Positions 1 through 9,701 of a DNA stretch of 46,594 nt are shown one piece after another. The notes under the pieces were generated by a model. The model saw only the letters and a list, made by a program, of their open reading frames with translations, was not told where the DNA came from and ran no database searches. Each line of letters starts with the position of its first letter. Positions within the stretch are counted from its first letter, which is position 1. The position numbers were made by a program, and so were the translations under genes. The stretch lies in contig JAFALA010000099.1 in assembly GCA_019234815.1 (NCBI GenBank), positions 1 through 46,594 of the forward strand, written 5' to 3'. The DNA is from Burkholderiaceae bacterium (GTDB taxonomy: Bacteria > Pseudomonadota > Gammaproteobacteria > Burkholderiales > Burkholderiaceae_C).

Positions 1-2
1 CC

Positions 3-1874
3 TCACTCCACCGTCACGCTCTTCGCCAGATTGCGCGGCTTGTCCACGTCCGTCCCGCGAGCGCAGGCGGTGTGATAGGCCAGCAATTGCAGGGGCACGG
101 TGTGCAGGATGGGGCTCAGCGCGCCGTAGTGCTCGGGCATGCGGATGACGTGCAGGCCTGGCTCGCTTTCAATGCAAGTGTCGCCGTCGGCAAACACGAA
201 CAGCTGGCCGCCGCGGGCGCGCACTTCCTGCATATTGCTCTTGAGCTTTTCCAGCAGCGCGTCGTTCGGCGCCACGGTGACCACGGGCATTTCGGCGGTC
301 ACGAGCGCCAGGGGGCCGTGCTTGAGTTCGCCGGCCGGGTAGGCCTCGGCATGGATGTAGCTGATTTCCTTCAGCTTGAGCGCACCTTCCAGCGCGATCG
401 GGTAATGCAGGCCGCGGCCCAGGAACAGGGCGTTTTCCTTGCGGGCAAACTCCTCGGACCAGGCGATCACCTGCGGCTCCAGCGCCAGCACGGCTTGCAC
501 CGCCACCGGCAGATGACGCAGCGCCTTGAGGTGCTCGGCCTCTTGCGCCTCGGTCAAATGCCCGCGCGTCTGTGCCAGCGCCAGCGTCAGCAGAAACAGG
601 CCGACCAATTGCGTCGTGAAGGCCTTGGTGGAGGCCACGCCGATTTCCACGCCGGCGCGCGTGATGTAGGCCAACTCGCATTCGCGCACCATGGCGCTGG
701 TGGACACGTTGCACACCGTCAGCGTGTGCATCATGCCCAGGTCGCGCGCATGCTTGAGCGCAGCGAGGGTGTCGGCCGTCTCGCCGCTTTGCGAAATCGT
801 GACCACCAAAGTGCGCGGATTCGGCACGCTGTCGCGGTAACGGTACTCGCTGGCGATTTCCACGCTGGTGGGAATCTCGGCAATGCTCTCCAGCCAGTAC
901 TTGGCGGTGGACCCGGCGTAGTAGCTGGTGCCGCAGGCCAGGATCAGCACGGAGTCGATCTCCTTGAAGACGCGATAGGCCCCGTCGCCAAAGAGCTCAG
1001 GGCTGATGCCGATCACCGCGTCGAGCGTGTTGGCGATGGCCACCGGCTGCTCGAAGATCTCCTTTTGCATGTAATGGCGGTACGGCCCGAGTTCGGCGGC
1101 GCCGCTGTGGGCATGCACGGTACGGACCTCGCGCTCGACCACGTCGAAGCGCCCGGTCTGGCCGTTGCGGCGGCTGATGCGATAACGCCCCAACTGCAGG
1201 TCCACCACATCGCCCTCTTCCAGGTAGACGATCTGGTCGGTCACGCCAGCCAGCGCCATGGCGTCAGAGGCCAGGAAGTTTTCACCCATGCCCGGCTCGG
1301 TTCCCACCCCCAGCACCAGGGGCGAGCCGGAGCGCGCGCCCACCACGTGGTGCGGCTCGTCGCGGCAGAACACCGCGATGGCGTAGGCGCCCCTGAGGCG
1401 GCCGATGGCCTGCTGCACGGCGTCCAGCAGATCGCCCTGGTAGAGGTGATCCACCAGATGCGCGATCACTTCCGTGTCGGTCTGGCTCTGGAACTGGTAG
1501 CCGCGCGCCTGCAGCTCTGCACGCAGTTCATCGTGGTTCTCGATGATGCCGTTGTGCACCAGCGCGATGTGCCCTGCCGCCTCGGCGCCGGCATTCGGCC
1601 CATACGAGAAATGCGGATGCGCGTTGTGCACGGCCGGCACGCCATGCGTGGCCCAGCGGGTGTGGGCGATGCCGGTGCCCGAGGCGATGCCGTCCTCCTG
1701 GGTCTGGCTGTTCAGCTCGGCCACGCGCGAGGTGCTGCGTGCGCGCTGGAGCTGGCCGCCCTGGTGCACGGCGACGCCGCAGCTGTCGTAACCGCGATAT
1801 TCGAGGCGCTTGAGGCCCTCGATCAGGATGGGGACGATATTGCGCTGGCTGACCGCGCCGACGATTCCACACAT
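3..1874 (-). CDS. glmS: Glutamine--fructose-6-phosphate aminotransferase (isomerizing)
   Basis: Converts fructose-6-phosphate and glutamine to glucosamine-6-phosphate, the first step toward UDP-GlcNAc for peptidoglycan and lipopolysaccharide; cytoplasmic. The 623-residue product starts with Met-Cys2, the N-terminal nucleophile of class II glutamine amidotransferases. HTRWATHG (71-78) follows in the glutaminase domain (about 2-225), then two SIS sugar-isomerase domains with CGTSYYAG (314-321) and SQSGETAD (361-368), and the family C-terminus [12 protein letters not shown]. Length is slightly above the usual 609 because of small insertions around 190-200 and 235-260. A GGAG ribosome site lies just before the ATG. 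The gene diverges from an Lrp-type regulator. The stop codon lies at bases 3-5, so the gene is complete. No glmS ribozyme is visible upstream. Confidence 0.97.
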   Translation of the reverse strand: MCGIVGAVSQRNIVPILIEGLKRLEYRGYDSCGVAVHQGGQLQRARSTSRVAELNSQTQEDGIASGTGIAHTRWATHGVPAVHNAHPHFSYGPNAGAEAAGHIALVHNGIIENHDELRAELQARGYQFQSQTDTEVIAHLVDHLYQGDLLDAVQQAIGRLRGAYAIAVFCRDEPHHVVGARSGSPLVLGVGTEPGMGENFLASDAMALAGVTDQIVYLEEGDVVDLQLGRYRISRRNGQTGRFDVVEREVRTVHAHSGAAELGPYRHYMQKEIFEQPVAIANTLDAVIGISPELFGDGAYRVFKEIDSVLILACGTSYYAGSTAKYWLESIAEIPTSVEIASEYRYRDSVPNPRTLVVTISQSGETADTLAALKHARDLGMMHTLTVCNVSTSAMVRECELAYITRAGVEIGVASTKAFTTQLVGLFLLTLALAQTRGHLTEAQEAEHLKALRHLPVAVQAVLALEPQVIAWSEEFARKENALFLGRGLHYPIALEGALKLKEISYIHAEAYPAGELKHGPLALVTAEMPVVTVAPNDALLEKLKSNMQEVRARGGQLFVFADGDTCIESEPGLHVIRMPEHYGALSPILHTVPLQLLAYHTACARGTDVDKPRNLAKSVTVE

Positions 1875-1954
1875 GGCGAAACGCTCCAGGTTGCATTCAT
1901 TACATGCGGCCAGCGATTCCGGCCGCGATGGATGGCATCGTAGACAGAGTCAAA

Positions 1955-2046
1955 AGATATTTGTTTTCAATTTAATTTAAAATTTGCAATAAAATTTCCA
2001 CATCTATAGTTTGTGAAATTTATCTTCATTTTTCATAGAAATTTGA
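1955..2046. promoter_or_regulatory. AT-rich divergent control region between glmS and the Lrp-type gene
   Basis: Within a 178-base gap, about 90 bases are almost pure A/T in an otherwise GC-rich window, with A/T tracts such as TTTAATTTAAAATTT. On the plus strand a candidate promoter for the Lrp-type gene is TTTGCA (1983-1988), a 16-base spacer, and TATAGT (2005-2010). Lrp-family proteins bind AT-rich DNA, so autoregulation and control of glmS are plausible. That is inference; no exact operator was assigned. Confidence 0.5.
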
Positions 2047-2052
2047 ATTTAT

Positions 2053-2526
2053 ATGCAAATTGAATGCGATGCCACCGACCTGCGTCTGCTGGACCTGTTG
2101 CAACAGGACGCCTCCCTGTCCAACCAGGAGCTGGCCGCGCAAGCGCGCGTGTCGCCGGCCACCTGCATGCGGCGGGTGCGGCGCCTGATGGAAGCCGGCG
2201 TGATCGAGCGCCAGGTGGCCATCCTCTCGGCGGAGAAGCTGGGCGCGGGCTTGAGCGCCATTGTCGAGATCACGCTGGACCGGCAGGGCGCCGAGCATCT
2301 GCAGGCCTTCGAGCAGCGCATGCTGGCGCAGGCCGAGGTCCAGCAGTGCTACCGCGTGTCGCCCGGCCCGGACTTCGTGCTGGTGCTGCAGGTGGCCGAC
2401 ATGACGGCCTACCACGCGCTGGTGCAGTCGCTGTTCACGCAGGACGCCAACGTGCGCAACATCAAGGCCTTCTTCAGCGTGCATCGCGCCAAGTTCGAGC
2501 CGCGAATCCAGTTGCCGCAAAATTAG
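2053..2526 (+). CDS. Lrp/AsnC-family transcriptional regulator
   Basis: A 157-residue protein with the standard Lrp/AsnC plan: an N-terminal winged helix-turn-helix (about 5-62, with DLRLLDLLQ, LSNQELAA and SPATCMRRV) and a C-terminal RAM/AsnC effector domain (about 65-145). Family members act as dimers to octamers and usually sense amino acids. The effector here cannot be read from sequence. It is transcribed away from glmS across an AT-rich gap, which makes glmS or the gene itself candidate targets. No clear Shine-Dalgarno precedes the ATG. Its 3' end faces the rlmI-type gene with a 16-base gap. Confidence 0.9.
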   Translation: MQIECDATDLRLLDLLQQDASLSNQELAAQARVSPATCMRRVRRLMEAGVIERQVAILSAEKLGAGLSAIVEITLDRQGAEHLQAFEQRMLAQAEVQQCYRVSPGPDFVLVLQVADMTAYHALVQSLFTQDANVRNIKAFFSVHRAKFEPRIQLPQN

Positions 2527-2542
2527 GCCGGCAAGACCCGGC

Positions 2543-3724
2543 TCAACGCTTCAGGACCAGCAGACCTTTCAGGTACTCGCCTTCAGGAAAGCAGATGGTC
2601 TGCGGATGGTCCGGCGTGGCGCCCAGGCGGTCGAGGATGAAGCCGTCCACCTGTGCGTCCAGGCCGGCGCCCGCCACGATTTTGTGAAACAGTTCGGGCC
2701 CGACGCCGCCAGAGCACGAGAAGGTGAACAGCAGGCCGCCCGGCGCCAGCAGCAGCAAGGCCAGGCGGTTGATGTCCTTGTAGGCGCGCGCGGCCCGCTC
2801 GGCATGCGCGGCGGTCGGCGCAAATTTGGGCGGGTCCAGCACGATGGCGTCAAAGGTCCGCCCAGCCTTCAGGAACTCGCGCAAGGTCTGGTTCACGTCG
2901 GCGTCCAAGGCCTGGTGGCGAGAAGGATCAAAACCGTTCAAGGCCACATGCGCGGTGGCGCGCGCCAATGCCGGCGCGGACGAGTCGACGCTGATGACCG
3001 ACTCGGCGCCGCCCGCCAAGGCCGCGACCGAAAAGCCGCCGGTATAGCTGAAGCAATTGAGCACGCGCTGGCAGCCGTAGTGGCGCACCGCCTCGGCGAA
3101 CTTCTTGCGGTTGTCGCGCTGGTCCAGGTAGTAACCGGTCTTGTGGCCTTCGGCCACGTCCATGCTGAGCTTCCACTCGTGCTCGCTGATGGTCAGCTCG
3201 GTGGCGCCGCCACCCCTCAGCCAGCCGGTGCTGGGCTCCAGGCCCTCCAGGCTGCGGGCGTTGGCATCCGAGCGCTCATACAGGCGCCCCAGGCCTGTGG
3301 CGGCCAGCAGCGCATCGGCGATCACGGCCTTCCAGCGTTCGGCGCCGGCGGACATGAATTGCGCCACCAGCGTGTCGCCGTAGCGGTCGACGACCACGCC
3401 CGGCAGGCCGTCGGCCTCGCCGTGAACCAGGCGCAGGGCGTCGGATGCCACCGGCAGGCGCTGGCGCACAGCAATCGCGGCCTCGATGCGGCGCGCAAAG
3501 AAGGCGACGTCGATGCGCTCGGATTCGTCGAAGCTCCAGGCGCGCACACGGATCAGCGAATTGGGGCTGAAGGCGGCCCAGCAGAGGAACTGCCCGGCGT
3601 CCGACTCCACGCGCACGGTTTCCCCGGCGTCCGCCCCGCCCTTGGCGATCGAACCCTGGAACACCCAGGGATGGCGGCGCAGCAGCGAGCGCTCCTTGCC
3701 GGCTCGAAGCCTGATCACTTTCAT
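2543..3724 (-). CDS. rlmI: Class I SAM-dependent 23S rRNA methyltransferase, RlmI type
   Basis: Probable 23S rRNA (cytosine-5) methyltransferase of the RlmI/YccW family (393 residues). An N-terminal PUA RNA-binding domain (about 1-75, with the HPWVFQGSI segment) is followed by a Rossmann methyltransferase domain. That domain has the SAM motif NCFSYTGGF (223-231), the acidic end of strand 2 at VDSS, DPPKF (297-301) and a SCSGG loop (336-340) holding the likely nucleophilic cysteine. The start at 3724 was chosen because it begins the PUA fold with MKVIRL and because its ATG overlaps the stop of the upstream barrel gene in an ATGA. A longer in-frame extension to 3871 only reads through the barrel gene and is rejected. 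Translational coupling with the barrel gene is likely; the functional link is unknown. Confidence 0.88.
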   Translation of the reverse strand: MKVIRLRAGKERSLLRRHPWVFQGSIAKGGADAGETVRVESDAGQFLCWAAFSPNSLIRVRAWSFDESERIDVAFFARRIEAAIAVRQRLPVASDALRLVHGEADGLPGVVVDRYGDTLVAQFMSAGAERWKAVIADALLAATGLGRLYERSDANARSLEGLEPSTGWLRGGGATELTISEHEWKLSMDVAEGHKTGYYLDQRDNRKKFAEAVRHYGCQRVLNCFSYTGGFSVAALAGGAESVISVDSSAPALARATAHVALNGFDPSRHQALDADVNQTLREFLKAGRTFDAIVLDPPKFAPTAAHAERAARAYKDINRLALLLLAPGGLLFTFSCSGGVGPELFHKIVAGAGLDAQVDGFILDRLGATPDHPQTICFPEGEYLKGLLVLKR

Positions 3725-5322
3725 GGCTGCAGCACTCCATAGGTGTAGCCCAGCGACAGGCTGGCAAAGGAGCTGGACGACTTGCCGTCCGCGCTCGAGC
3801 TTCGCAGCGCACGCCAGTTGCCCACGCCGGCACGCAGCCGCAGCCGCTCCCACCGGCCCGAACCTTCCCATTGCAGCCAGGCCTCGGATTGATTGAGGGC
3901 CCCGCCGGCCAGGTCGACCCCGCCGCCGCCGCCCGCGCCGACCAGGCTTTCAAGGCCCGCCCGCAGCGATCCCGGCAGGCACGGCGTCTGCACGCCCGCG
4001 CCGAACAGGCCGAAGGCATAGGCGCCCGCCTTGCCGAAGGCCGCCGTTCCGGCCTGCGCCGTGCCGTACAGCCAGTCGTTCAATTCGTGCTTCATGCCCA
4101 TGCTGACCTGGCCCATGTCCTCGCGGCTGCCGTCCTTGAATCTCACCTGGTGGATCTGCTGCAGCATCGCGTAGAAGGTCTGCCCCCGCACCATGCCCTC
4201 TTCCAATTGCTGCCAGCTGTTGGTGCGCGAGGCCGGCTCCAACGGCATGCTCAGGCTCAGGCGCACAAAGGTGGCGTCGTAATGGCCGCGCGGCGCATCG
4301 GTGAGCCCGCCGTCCAGGCGCAGGCTGCCGCCCCAGGGCATCAGCCAGCGCAGGCTGGGGCCGGCGCGCAGCAGCCAGCCGCTGCCGGTGTCCACATTGC
4401 CGCCGCCGCCCAGGCCCGCGCTCACCTGCCCGCCCAGACGCAGGCCCGTGCCGAACAGGCTCCAGTCCTGCCCCAGCGAGCCCAGGATTTCCATGTAGCC
4501 GTTGACGCCGCCCTTGCCCGCGCCCGCGGCTTCCAGGGCCCACCAAGAACCCGGCGCCACATACTGGCGCAGCTCGGCGCCGACCTTGCCGATGTGCGAC
4601 AACAAGGGATGTCCAGAGCGGTCCGTGCTGCCGTGGCGCGGCGCATCCTCGCCGCCGAACACCGAGAGTTCGTCGAAGCCGATCCCGTTGCGATCGCCGC
4701 TGCGGCCCAGCCGCCCGATGTCGCTGGGCGCAAAGCTCTCGAACCGGGTCGACCGGCCCAGCACGAAACTCAGGCCCGTGCTGCGCAGATTGCCGGAAGG
4801 AAACTCGGTGTACGCCAGCCCGAGGCCGGTGTACCAGGAGGAACCCAATTCAGTCCGGATCGAGATTTCGGGGCGCAGCATCAAGCCGCCGCCAAAGTTC
4901 AAGTCGGACTGGCTCACGCCACCGCCGCCGCCTGCAAACAGGCTGAGGGCCAGATGCGTCTGCGGTCCCAGCGCCCAGCGCCGCTGCGCGGTGAACCCGC
5001 CGATGAACAGGCCGCCGTAATTGCCCTTGTTCGAGCCGTAGACGGTCGGGCCAACGCCCCAATCGTCATTCAATGCCAGCAGGTAGCTGCCGCCCAGCCA
5101 GCCCACGGCCACCCCGCTGCGCGTCTTCAGCATGGAGTAGCTCATCTCGACGGCGGACGGCGACGTGCCGCTGAGGCCGGCAAAACGGGCGCGGCTGGCG
5201 TCGAGGTCCGCATCGCCGCCGTTCAAGGCCTGCGCCTTGGCGCCGACGCACAACAGGAGCAGCGCAGCGACCCACCAGGTCTTGCGGCTGCGAAAGGAAA
5301 AAGCAGAAATCTGGGCACACAT
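3721..5322 (-). CDS. Uncharacterised outer-membrane beta-barrel protein
   Basis: I do not recognise a named family. The 533-residue product begins with a basic stretch and hydrophobic core (WWVAALLLLCVGAKAQA), a good Sec signal peptide cleaved after AKA or AQA. The mature part alternates glycine- and aromatic-rich beta strands with short polar turns, including GGGGG runs near 165 and 480, and ends in an aromatic-rich strand (SLSLGYTYGVLQP). This is the look of a large porin-like barrel. Strand density suggests sixteen or more strands, but that was not computed. No TPR repeats are visible, so it is not full-length BcsC, although the C-terminal barrel style is similar. The start at 5322 gives the signal peptide; there is no strong ribosome site. 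Its stop overlaps the rlmI start (ATGA), so the two are translated together. Confidence 0.7.
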   Translation of the reverse strand: MCAQISAFSFRSRKTWWVAALLLLCVGAKAQALNGGDADLDASRARFAGLSGTSPSAVEMSYSMLKTRSGVAVGWLGGSYLLALNDDWGVGPTVYGSNKGNYGGLFIGGFTAQRRWALGPQTHLALSLFAGGGGGVSQSDLNFGGGLMLRPEISIRTELGSSWYTGLGLAYTEFPSGNLRSTGLSFVLGRSTRFESFAPSDIGRLGRSGDRNGIGFDELSVFGGEDAPRHGSTDRSGHPLLSHIGKVGAELRQYVAPGSWWALEAAGAGKGGVNGYMEILGSLGQDWSLFGTGLRLGGQVSAGLGGGGNVDTGSGWLLRAGPSLRWLMPWGGSLRLDGGLTDAPRGHYDATFVRLSLSMPLEPASRTNSWQQLEEGMVRGQTFYAMLQQIHQVRFKDGSREDMGQVSMGMKHELNDWLYGTAQAGTAAFGKAGAYAFGLFGAGVQTPCLPGSLRAGLESLVGAGGGGGVDLAGGALNQSEAWLQWEGSGRWERLRLRAGVGNWRALRSSSADGKSSSSFASLSLGYTYGVLQP

Positions 5323-5365
5323 GGGCGCGCACCATAACAGGAAATTCACAGCCTCTGCCCCCGCT

Positions 5366-6349
5366 TCAACGCTTCTTGGCACGCGGATGCGCCGCGTCAT
5401 AGACCTTGGCCAGATGCTGGAAGTCCAGCTTTGTATAGACCTGCGTGGTGCTGATGTTGGCGTGGCCCAGCAGCTCCTGCACCGCCCGCAGGTCGCCGCT
5501 GCTTTGCAGCAGATGCGAAGCAAAGGAATGGCGCAGCATGTGCGGATGCACGTGCGTGGGCATGTTGGCCTGCAGGGCGCGCTGCTGGAGCCGTGCACGA
5601 ACCTGGGCCGCGCTGATGCGCCGGCCGCGCGGGCCGAGCAGCAAGGCCGGCTCGGCGCCTTGGGCCAACCCGGCGCGCAAGGGCAGCCAGGCGTCCAGCG
5701 CCGCGAGCGCCGCCCGGCCCAGCGGGACTGCGCGCCACTTGGACCCCTTGCCGCGCACCTGCGCCTCGGCGTTGACCAGATCGACCCATCCCGATGAATC
5801 GCCGGTGACCTGTACGTCCAGCCCCACCAGCTCGGACACCCGCAGCCCGCAGCCGTACAGCAGTTCCACGATCGCGCGGTCGCGCGCCTCGAGCGCCGGA
5901 TCGGCGCCTGCGCCGGCCTGGTGTTCCGCCAGCTGCACGGCGTCGTCCACATCCAGCGCCTTGGGTAGGGGCTTGGCGGCGCGCGGCGCATGCAGCCCGT
6001 CGAGCGGATTGAGCTGCACCTGCTGCTCGCGTCCCAGCCAGCGGTACCAGCTGCGCCAGGCCGACATCAGCAAGGCCAGGCTGCGCGGCGACAGGCCCTG
6101 CTCCCCGCCCGGCTGCATGCCATGCATGCGCGCCACCCAGCGGCGCACCTGGTGTGCCTGGAGACGCAGCAGATCCACCTGGTCGCGCTGCGCCAGCGCA
6201 TTCAAGCGCCGGAGTGCGTCTTCATAAAGCGCCAGCGTGCGTTCAGCCAGCCGGCGCTCAACCCGCAGATGCGTCAGGTAGCGCCGCTGCAGTTCGGACA
6301 GCTCCGACTGGGGCGCACCCGCCAGCGCTTCAGCCGGCCTTGGCTTCAT
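5366..6349 (-). CDS. xerC: Tyrosine recombinase XerC
   Basis: Resolves chromosome dimers at dif together with XerD. It is 327 residues long. The N-terminal SAM-like core-binding domain spans about 15-125 and the catalytic domain 135-320. The catalytic set is complete: Arg170 in GCGLRVSEL, Lys201 in the RGKGSK turn, His270 and Arg273 in HPHMLRH, His296 in LLGHA, and the nucleophile Tyr305 in TTQVYTKLD. It is the last gene of the lpxL-lpxL-dapF-DUF484-xerC cluster, and its start overlaps the DUF484 gene by 20 bases. XerC next to DUF484 and dapF is a classic proteobacterial arrangement, which supports XerC over XerD. The length is a little above the typical 300 because of an N-terminal extension. 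Confidence 0.94.
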   Translation of the reverse strand: MKPRPAEALAGAPQSELSELQRRYLTHLRVERRLAERTLALYEDALRRLNALAQRDQVDLLRLQAHQVRRWVARMHGMQPGGEQGLSPRSLALLMSAWRSWYRWLGREQQVQLNPLDGLHAPRAAKPLPKALDVDDAVQLAEHQAGAGADPALEARDRAIVELLYGCGLRVSELVGLDVQVTGDSSGWVDLVNAEAQVRGKGSKWRAVPLGRAALAALDAWLPLRAGLAQGAEPALLLGPRGRRISAAQVRARLQQRALQANMPTHVHPHMLRHSFASHLLQSSGDLRAVQELLGHANISTTQVYTKLDFQHLAKVYDAAHPRAKKR

Positions 6350-7037
6350 CCACGGGCAGCAGGCGCGTCAGCGCCGCGCTGGCCAGCTCGCCGATGCGCA
6401 CCAGGAATTCGGTGCCCATCTCGGCGGTGTAGCGGGTCGGATCGGGCGAACCCAGCACCAGCAATCCGAACGATTGGCCGGTGCCGGCCTTGGCGAGCGG
6501 AATCAAGGCCAGCGACTTGACCTCGCTGGTCGGCTCGCCCTCCTGGACCAGCCAGCGCGAGGCTTCGAACCCGGAATTGACGCCGCAGTACGGCGAAGTC
6601 AGGCTGGCCGCAAAGCTGCGCACGTCGGCGCTGACCGAGCTCGAGAACTCGGCCTGGACAAAGGTTTCGGCCACGCCCCACAGGCGCAGTCCGGCCTGCG
6701 GAATCATGAAGTGGTGGCGCAACTCGCGCAGCAGCACCGCAGGCAGATCGGCCGGCTGGGTCGTCAGCATCAGCTGCAGCGTCCAGCGGTGCAGACGGTC
6801 CGCGATGGCGAGGTTTTCCTGGCCGTTGCGGATCATTTCCATGATCTTGTGTTCCAGGCCCTTGATCTTGTCGCGCAGCATTTCGGCCTGGCGCTCCTGC
6901 AGCGACACGGCACGCTGCCCCAGCGGATGCTGCAACTGGACGCTGGCCAGCAACTCGGCGTGGCGCTCGAAGAAATGGGGGTTGGCGGACAGGTAGTCCG
7001 CAATGTCCTGCTCGGTGATGTCTTGATTGCTGCTCAC
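6330..7037 (-). CDS. DUF484 family protein
   Basis: A 235-residue protein of the DUF484 family, which is conserved between dapF and xerC in many proteobacteria and has no established biochemical role. The N-terminal helical part carries the family signature for residues 8-40 ([16 protein letters not shown]) and a predicted coiled coil (45-80, [17 protein letters not shown]). A GAF-like alpha/beta region follows, with [20 protein letters not shown] near 180-200. The start is GTG at 7037; it overlaps the dapF stop as GTGA, which implies translational coupling. The C-terminal end overlaps xerC by 20 bases. A link to Xer function is suggested only by its conserved position. Confidence 0.88.
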   Translation of the reverse strand: MSSNQDITEQDIADYLSANPHFFERHAELLASVQLQHPLGQRAVSLQERQAEMLRDKIKGLEHKIMEMIRNGQENLAIADRLHRWTLQLMLTTQPADLPAVLLRELRHHFMIPQAGLRLWGVAETFVQAEFSSSVSADVRSFAASLTSPYCGVNSGFEASRWLVQEGEPTSEVKSLALIPLAKAGTGQSFGLLVLGSPDPTRYTAEMGTEFLVRIGELASAALTRLLPVDEAKAG

Positions 7038-7909
7038 AGCCTGATCTCTCCTTCAAACACTGTCTGGGCCGGGCCCGTCAGCCACACCGATGCGTCCAGG
7101 CCCTGGCTCAGGCCGGCCCACTCGATGCGCAGGTCCCCGCCGCGCGTATGCACTTCCACCGCCTCGTCCAGCCAGCCCAGGCGTATGCCCGCCACCACGG
7201 CGGCGCAGGCGCCCGTACCGCAGGCCAGGGTCTCGCCCGCGCCGCGCTCGAACACGCGCAAGGCCAGCTCCGAGCGGCTGACGACCTGCATGAAACCCGC
7301 GTTGACCCGTCGCGCAAACCGCGCATGCGCCTCGATCTGCGGGCCCCAGTCCGCCACCGGCGCCGTGGCGACATCCGCCACCCGCTGCACCGCATGCGGA
7401 TTGCCCATGGACAGCACGGCCACCTCGCAAGTGGCGTCGGCCAGCGCCAACGGCCACAGGCCGAAATCGCCCAGGACGCCGGCCGAGATACGCGGACTCA
7501 GGCCCTGCGCATCAAAGGGAATCAATCCGTGCTCGAACACGGGCGCACCCATGTCCACGCTGACGCGGCCGTCGTCGCGCAGGTGCAGCTCCAGCAGCTT
7601 GTTGACCGTCCGCACCTTGATGCTGCGCTTGCTGGACAGGCCCTTTTCAGTCACGTAGCGGACGAAGCAGCGCGCGCCGTTGCCACAATGCTCGACCTCG
7701 TCGCCGCTGCTGTTGAAGATGCGGTAGCCGAAATCCACGCCGGCCTCAGGGCTGGGCTCGACGACCAGGATCTGGTCGCAACCGATGCCAAAGCGGCGGT
7801 CGCCCAGGCGACGCATGAGGTCGGGGCCGAGGTCCAGCGGACCCTGGGTGGCGTCGAGCACCACGAAGTCATTGCCCGCGCCTTGCATTTTGGTGAAGCG
7901 CAAATTCAT
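7034..7909 (-). CDS. dapF: Diaminopimelate epimerase
   Basis: Converts LL- to meso-diaminopimelate for lysine and peptidoglycan synthesis in the cytoplasm. With the start at 7909 the protein is 291 residues and begins [15 protein letters not shown], matching the family N-terminus. An in-frame ATG at 7939, three bases after the upstream lpxL stop, would add ten residues and cannot be excluded. The two catalytic cysteines are visible: Cys75 in EHCGNGAR and Cys230 in ACGTGAC. The SMGNPHAV segment (167-174) is also diagnostic. Both halves of the pseudo-symmetric fold are intact. It lies in a tightly packed operon between an LpxL-type acyltransferase gene and the DUF484 gene. Confidence 0.95.
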   Translation of the reverse strand: MNLRFTKMQGAGNDFVVLDATQGPLDLGPDLMRRLGDRRFGIGCDQILVVEPSPEAGVDFGYRIFNSSGDEVEHCGNGARCFVRYVTEKGLSSKRSIKVRTVNKLLELHLRDDGRVSVDMGAPVFEHGLIPFDAQGLSPRISAGVLGDFGLWPLALADATCEVAVLSMGNPHAVQRVADVATAPVADWGPQIEAHARFARRVNAGFMQVVSRSELALRVFERGAGETLACGTGACAAVVAGIRLGWLDEAVEVHTRGGDLRIEWAGLSQGLDASVWLTGPAQTVFEGEIRL

Positions 7910-7942
7910 GTCCTGATTATCGTCCGCACCGACGCTCATTCT

Positions 7943-8830
7943 TCAGTAAAGCGACGGCTCGCCCGGTGGCCGCGTCTTGAAACGCTTGTGGACCCAGAAA
8001 TATTGCGCAGGATTGGCGCGCACACGCGCCTCGAGCCACTGGTTGACGCGCAGGGCATCGGCCTCGGCATCGTCGGTGGGGAAATTGTCGATGGCCTCGC
8101 AGGCCTCCACCTCGTAGCCCTGGCCGCCCGGCAGCATGGTCACGACCAGCGGCTGCACCTTCATGTTCTGGCTGCGCGCCAGCCGGCCGGGCGCCAGCAG
8201 CGTGCAGGCCTTGACGCCGAAAAAGGGAATGAAGGCCGAATCACGCGGTCCGTGGTCCAGGTCGGGCGCATTGAGAAAGGCGTAACCCTGCTTGATCAGG
8301 CGCAGCACCGGGCGTATGCCCTCGTGCCGGTCGATGAAAGCCGTCTGCCCGAAGCGCGAGCGCCCGGCCAGCATGCGGGCGTCGAGCACCGCGTTGCTCT
8401 GCGGCTGGTAGACGTCCACGCCGGGACGCTTCTGGTTCATCATGATGGCCGGCCCGACCCATTCGAGTCCGACAAAATGCGGCAGCAGCCACATGAAGGC
8501 GCCGTCGGTCTGCTCGGCCAGGTTGATGTTGCCCTTGACCTTCATGATGCGGCGGATGCGCGCCGGCGAGGCGAACCACAGCAGGCCGCGCTCCAGGATG
8601 CTGCGCCCCACCCAACCGAAATGCTCGCGCGCCAGCGCCTCATGCTGCGCAGGCGTCCATTCGGGAAAGCACAGGCCGATGTTGCGGATGGCGATGCGGC
8701 GCCGGGGCCGCGCAAGCACCCACAGCAGCGCCCCCAGGCCGCGCCCCAGGGCCGCCAGCGCGCCCATGGGCAGGAAATGCAGAAGCCACAGCAGCGCGAT
8801 CAGCACCCGGGCGGTGATCCGGTCCATCAT
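7943..8830 (-). CDS. Lipid A biosynthesis acyltransferase, LpxL/HtrB family (copy 1)
   Basis: A late acyltransferase of lipid A assembly that transfers an acyl chain onto Kdo2-lipid IVA or a related acceptor at the inner membrane (family knowledge). The 295 residues start with a hydrophobic N-terminal anchor (about 6-40). The catalytic HX4E motif is His118-FVGL-Glu123. Other family blocks are RSRFG, PDLDHGPRDSAF and the C-terminal FWVHKRFKTRP. It overlaps the start-proximal acyltransferase gene by ATGA (8827-8830), so the two are co-translated. Which copy adds lauroyl, myristoyl or another chain cannot be told here. Confidence 0.9.
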   Translation of the reverse strand: MMDRITARVLIALLWLLHFLPMGALAALGRGLGALLWVLARPRRRIAIRNIGLCFPEWTPAQHEALAREHFGWVGRSILERGLLWFASPARIRRIMKVKGNINLAEQTDGAFMWLLPHFVGLEWVGPAIMMNQKRPGVDVYQPQSNAVLDARMLAGRSRFGQTAFIDRHEGIRPVLRLIKQGYAFLNAPDLDHGPRDSAFIPFFGVKACTLLAPGRLARSQNMKVQPLVVTMLPGGQGYEVEACEAIDNFPTDDAEADALRVNQWLEARVRANPAQYFWVHKRFKTRPPGEPSLY

Positions 8831-9696
8831 GACGCGTTCTTGGCCGGGTCGGTTTCAAGCGCGCGCGGCGCCTTGTAGCGCTTGTAGCCCCACAGGTATT
8901 GCTCGGGCGCGAGTCTGATCAATGCTTCCATGGCCTGGTTGATGATTTGGGCAGCGCATTCTGGACTGGAACCGGGTGGAATTTCCGGGCCCGGCCTCAC
9001 GTGGACGACAAAACCGCGTCCCCAGGGAAGCCGCTCGCCCCAGGCCAGCAGCGGCACGGCTCCGGTCTGCTGCAACAGGCGCGCCCCGAGCGTCATGGTG
9101 TAGGCCGGACGGCCGAAGAACGGCACCCACACGCCCATGCCCTGCGGCGGCACCTGGTCGGGCAGCAAGCCTATCGTCTCGCCCCGCCGCAGCGCCCGGA
9201 TCATCTGCCTGACCCCGGCCAGCGTGGCCGGCGCCGTGGCCAGGCCGGCGCGGCCGCGCGAAACATCCACCAATTCGCGCACCCAGGCCTGGTGCGCCGG
9301 GCGGAACAACACGGTGATGGGCCCATGAGTCGCGGCATAGCGCTCGGCATAGGCCTGCGCCGTCACCTCGAAGCTGCCCATGTGCGGCGTCATGAACACC
9401 ACGCCGCGGCCCTGGGCCAGGGCGCTGTCGATCAGCTCCACGCCCTCCCAGCGCGCCCGCTGGCCCAGCGCCCGATGCGCCGGGCGCAGCCACAGCCAGG
9501 GCATCTCAAACAGCATGCGACCGGCATGCGCAATGGCGCCGCGCGTCTGGCGCAGGTCCAATCCGGCCAGCGCGACATTGCCCTTGAACAAGGCCCGGTA
9601 GGACGGCGACAGCAGCCAGTTCAGCCAGCCGACCACGGCGCCCAGACCATGCAAGACCCCAAGAGGCAAATAAGACAACAAACGGAACAGGAACAT
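8827..9696 (-). CDS. Lipid A biosynthesis acyltransferase, LpxL/HtrB family (copy 2)
   Basis: Second member of the lipid A late-acyltransferase family (289 residues). It has an N-terminal hydrophobic segment (about 3-30), the catalytic His105-MGSF-Glu110 motif in TPHMGSFE, LLPDQVPP, a WVPFFGRPA block and the C-terminal QYLWGYKRYK, equivalent to WVHKRFK in its partner. It is the first gene of the (-) operon that runs through xerC, and its ATG lies six bases from the TATAAT of the divergent metK promoter. The two copies differ clearly in sequence, so they probably act on different positions or with different acyl donors, as LpxL and LpxM do in enterics. That assignment is inference. Confidence 0.9.
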   Translation of the reverse strand: MFLFRLLSYLPLGVLHGLGAVVGWLNWLLSPSYRALFKGNVALAGLDLRQTRGAIAHAGRMLFEMPWLWLRPAHRALGQRARWEGVELIDSALAQGRGVVFMTPHMGSFEVTAQAYAERYAATHGPITVLFRPAHQAWVRELVDVSRGRAGLATAPATLAGVRQMIRALRRGETIGLLPDQVPPQGMGVWVPFFGRPAYTMTLGARLLQQTGAVPLLAWGERLPWGRGFVVHVRPGPEIPPGSSPECAAQIINQAMEALIRLAPEQYLWGYKRYKAPRALETDPAKNAS

Positions 9697-9701
9697 GTTT
9701 C

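Noticed and set aside
72..1943. Long plus-strand ORF (623 codons) antisense to glmS
   Set aside because: Histidine/glutamine/arginine-rich shadow of the real gene, which has every GlmS motif; typical of GC-rich codon-position bias.
3871..5337. 488-codon plus-strand ORF opposite the beta-barrel gene
   Set aside because: No signal, domain or ribosome site. The minus-strand frame has a signal peptide and a coupled junction with rlmI.
5366..6349. Phage or integron integrase
   Set aside because: The tyrosine recombinase is housekeeping XerC by length, motifs and its DUF484-dapF neighbourhood; no attachment site or cargo is present.
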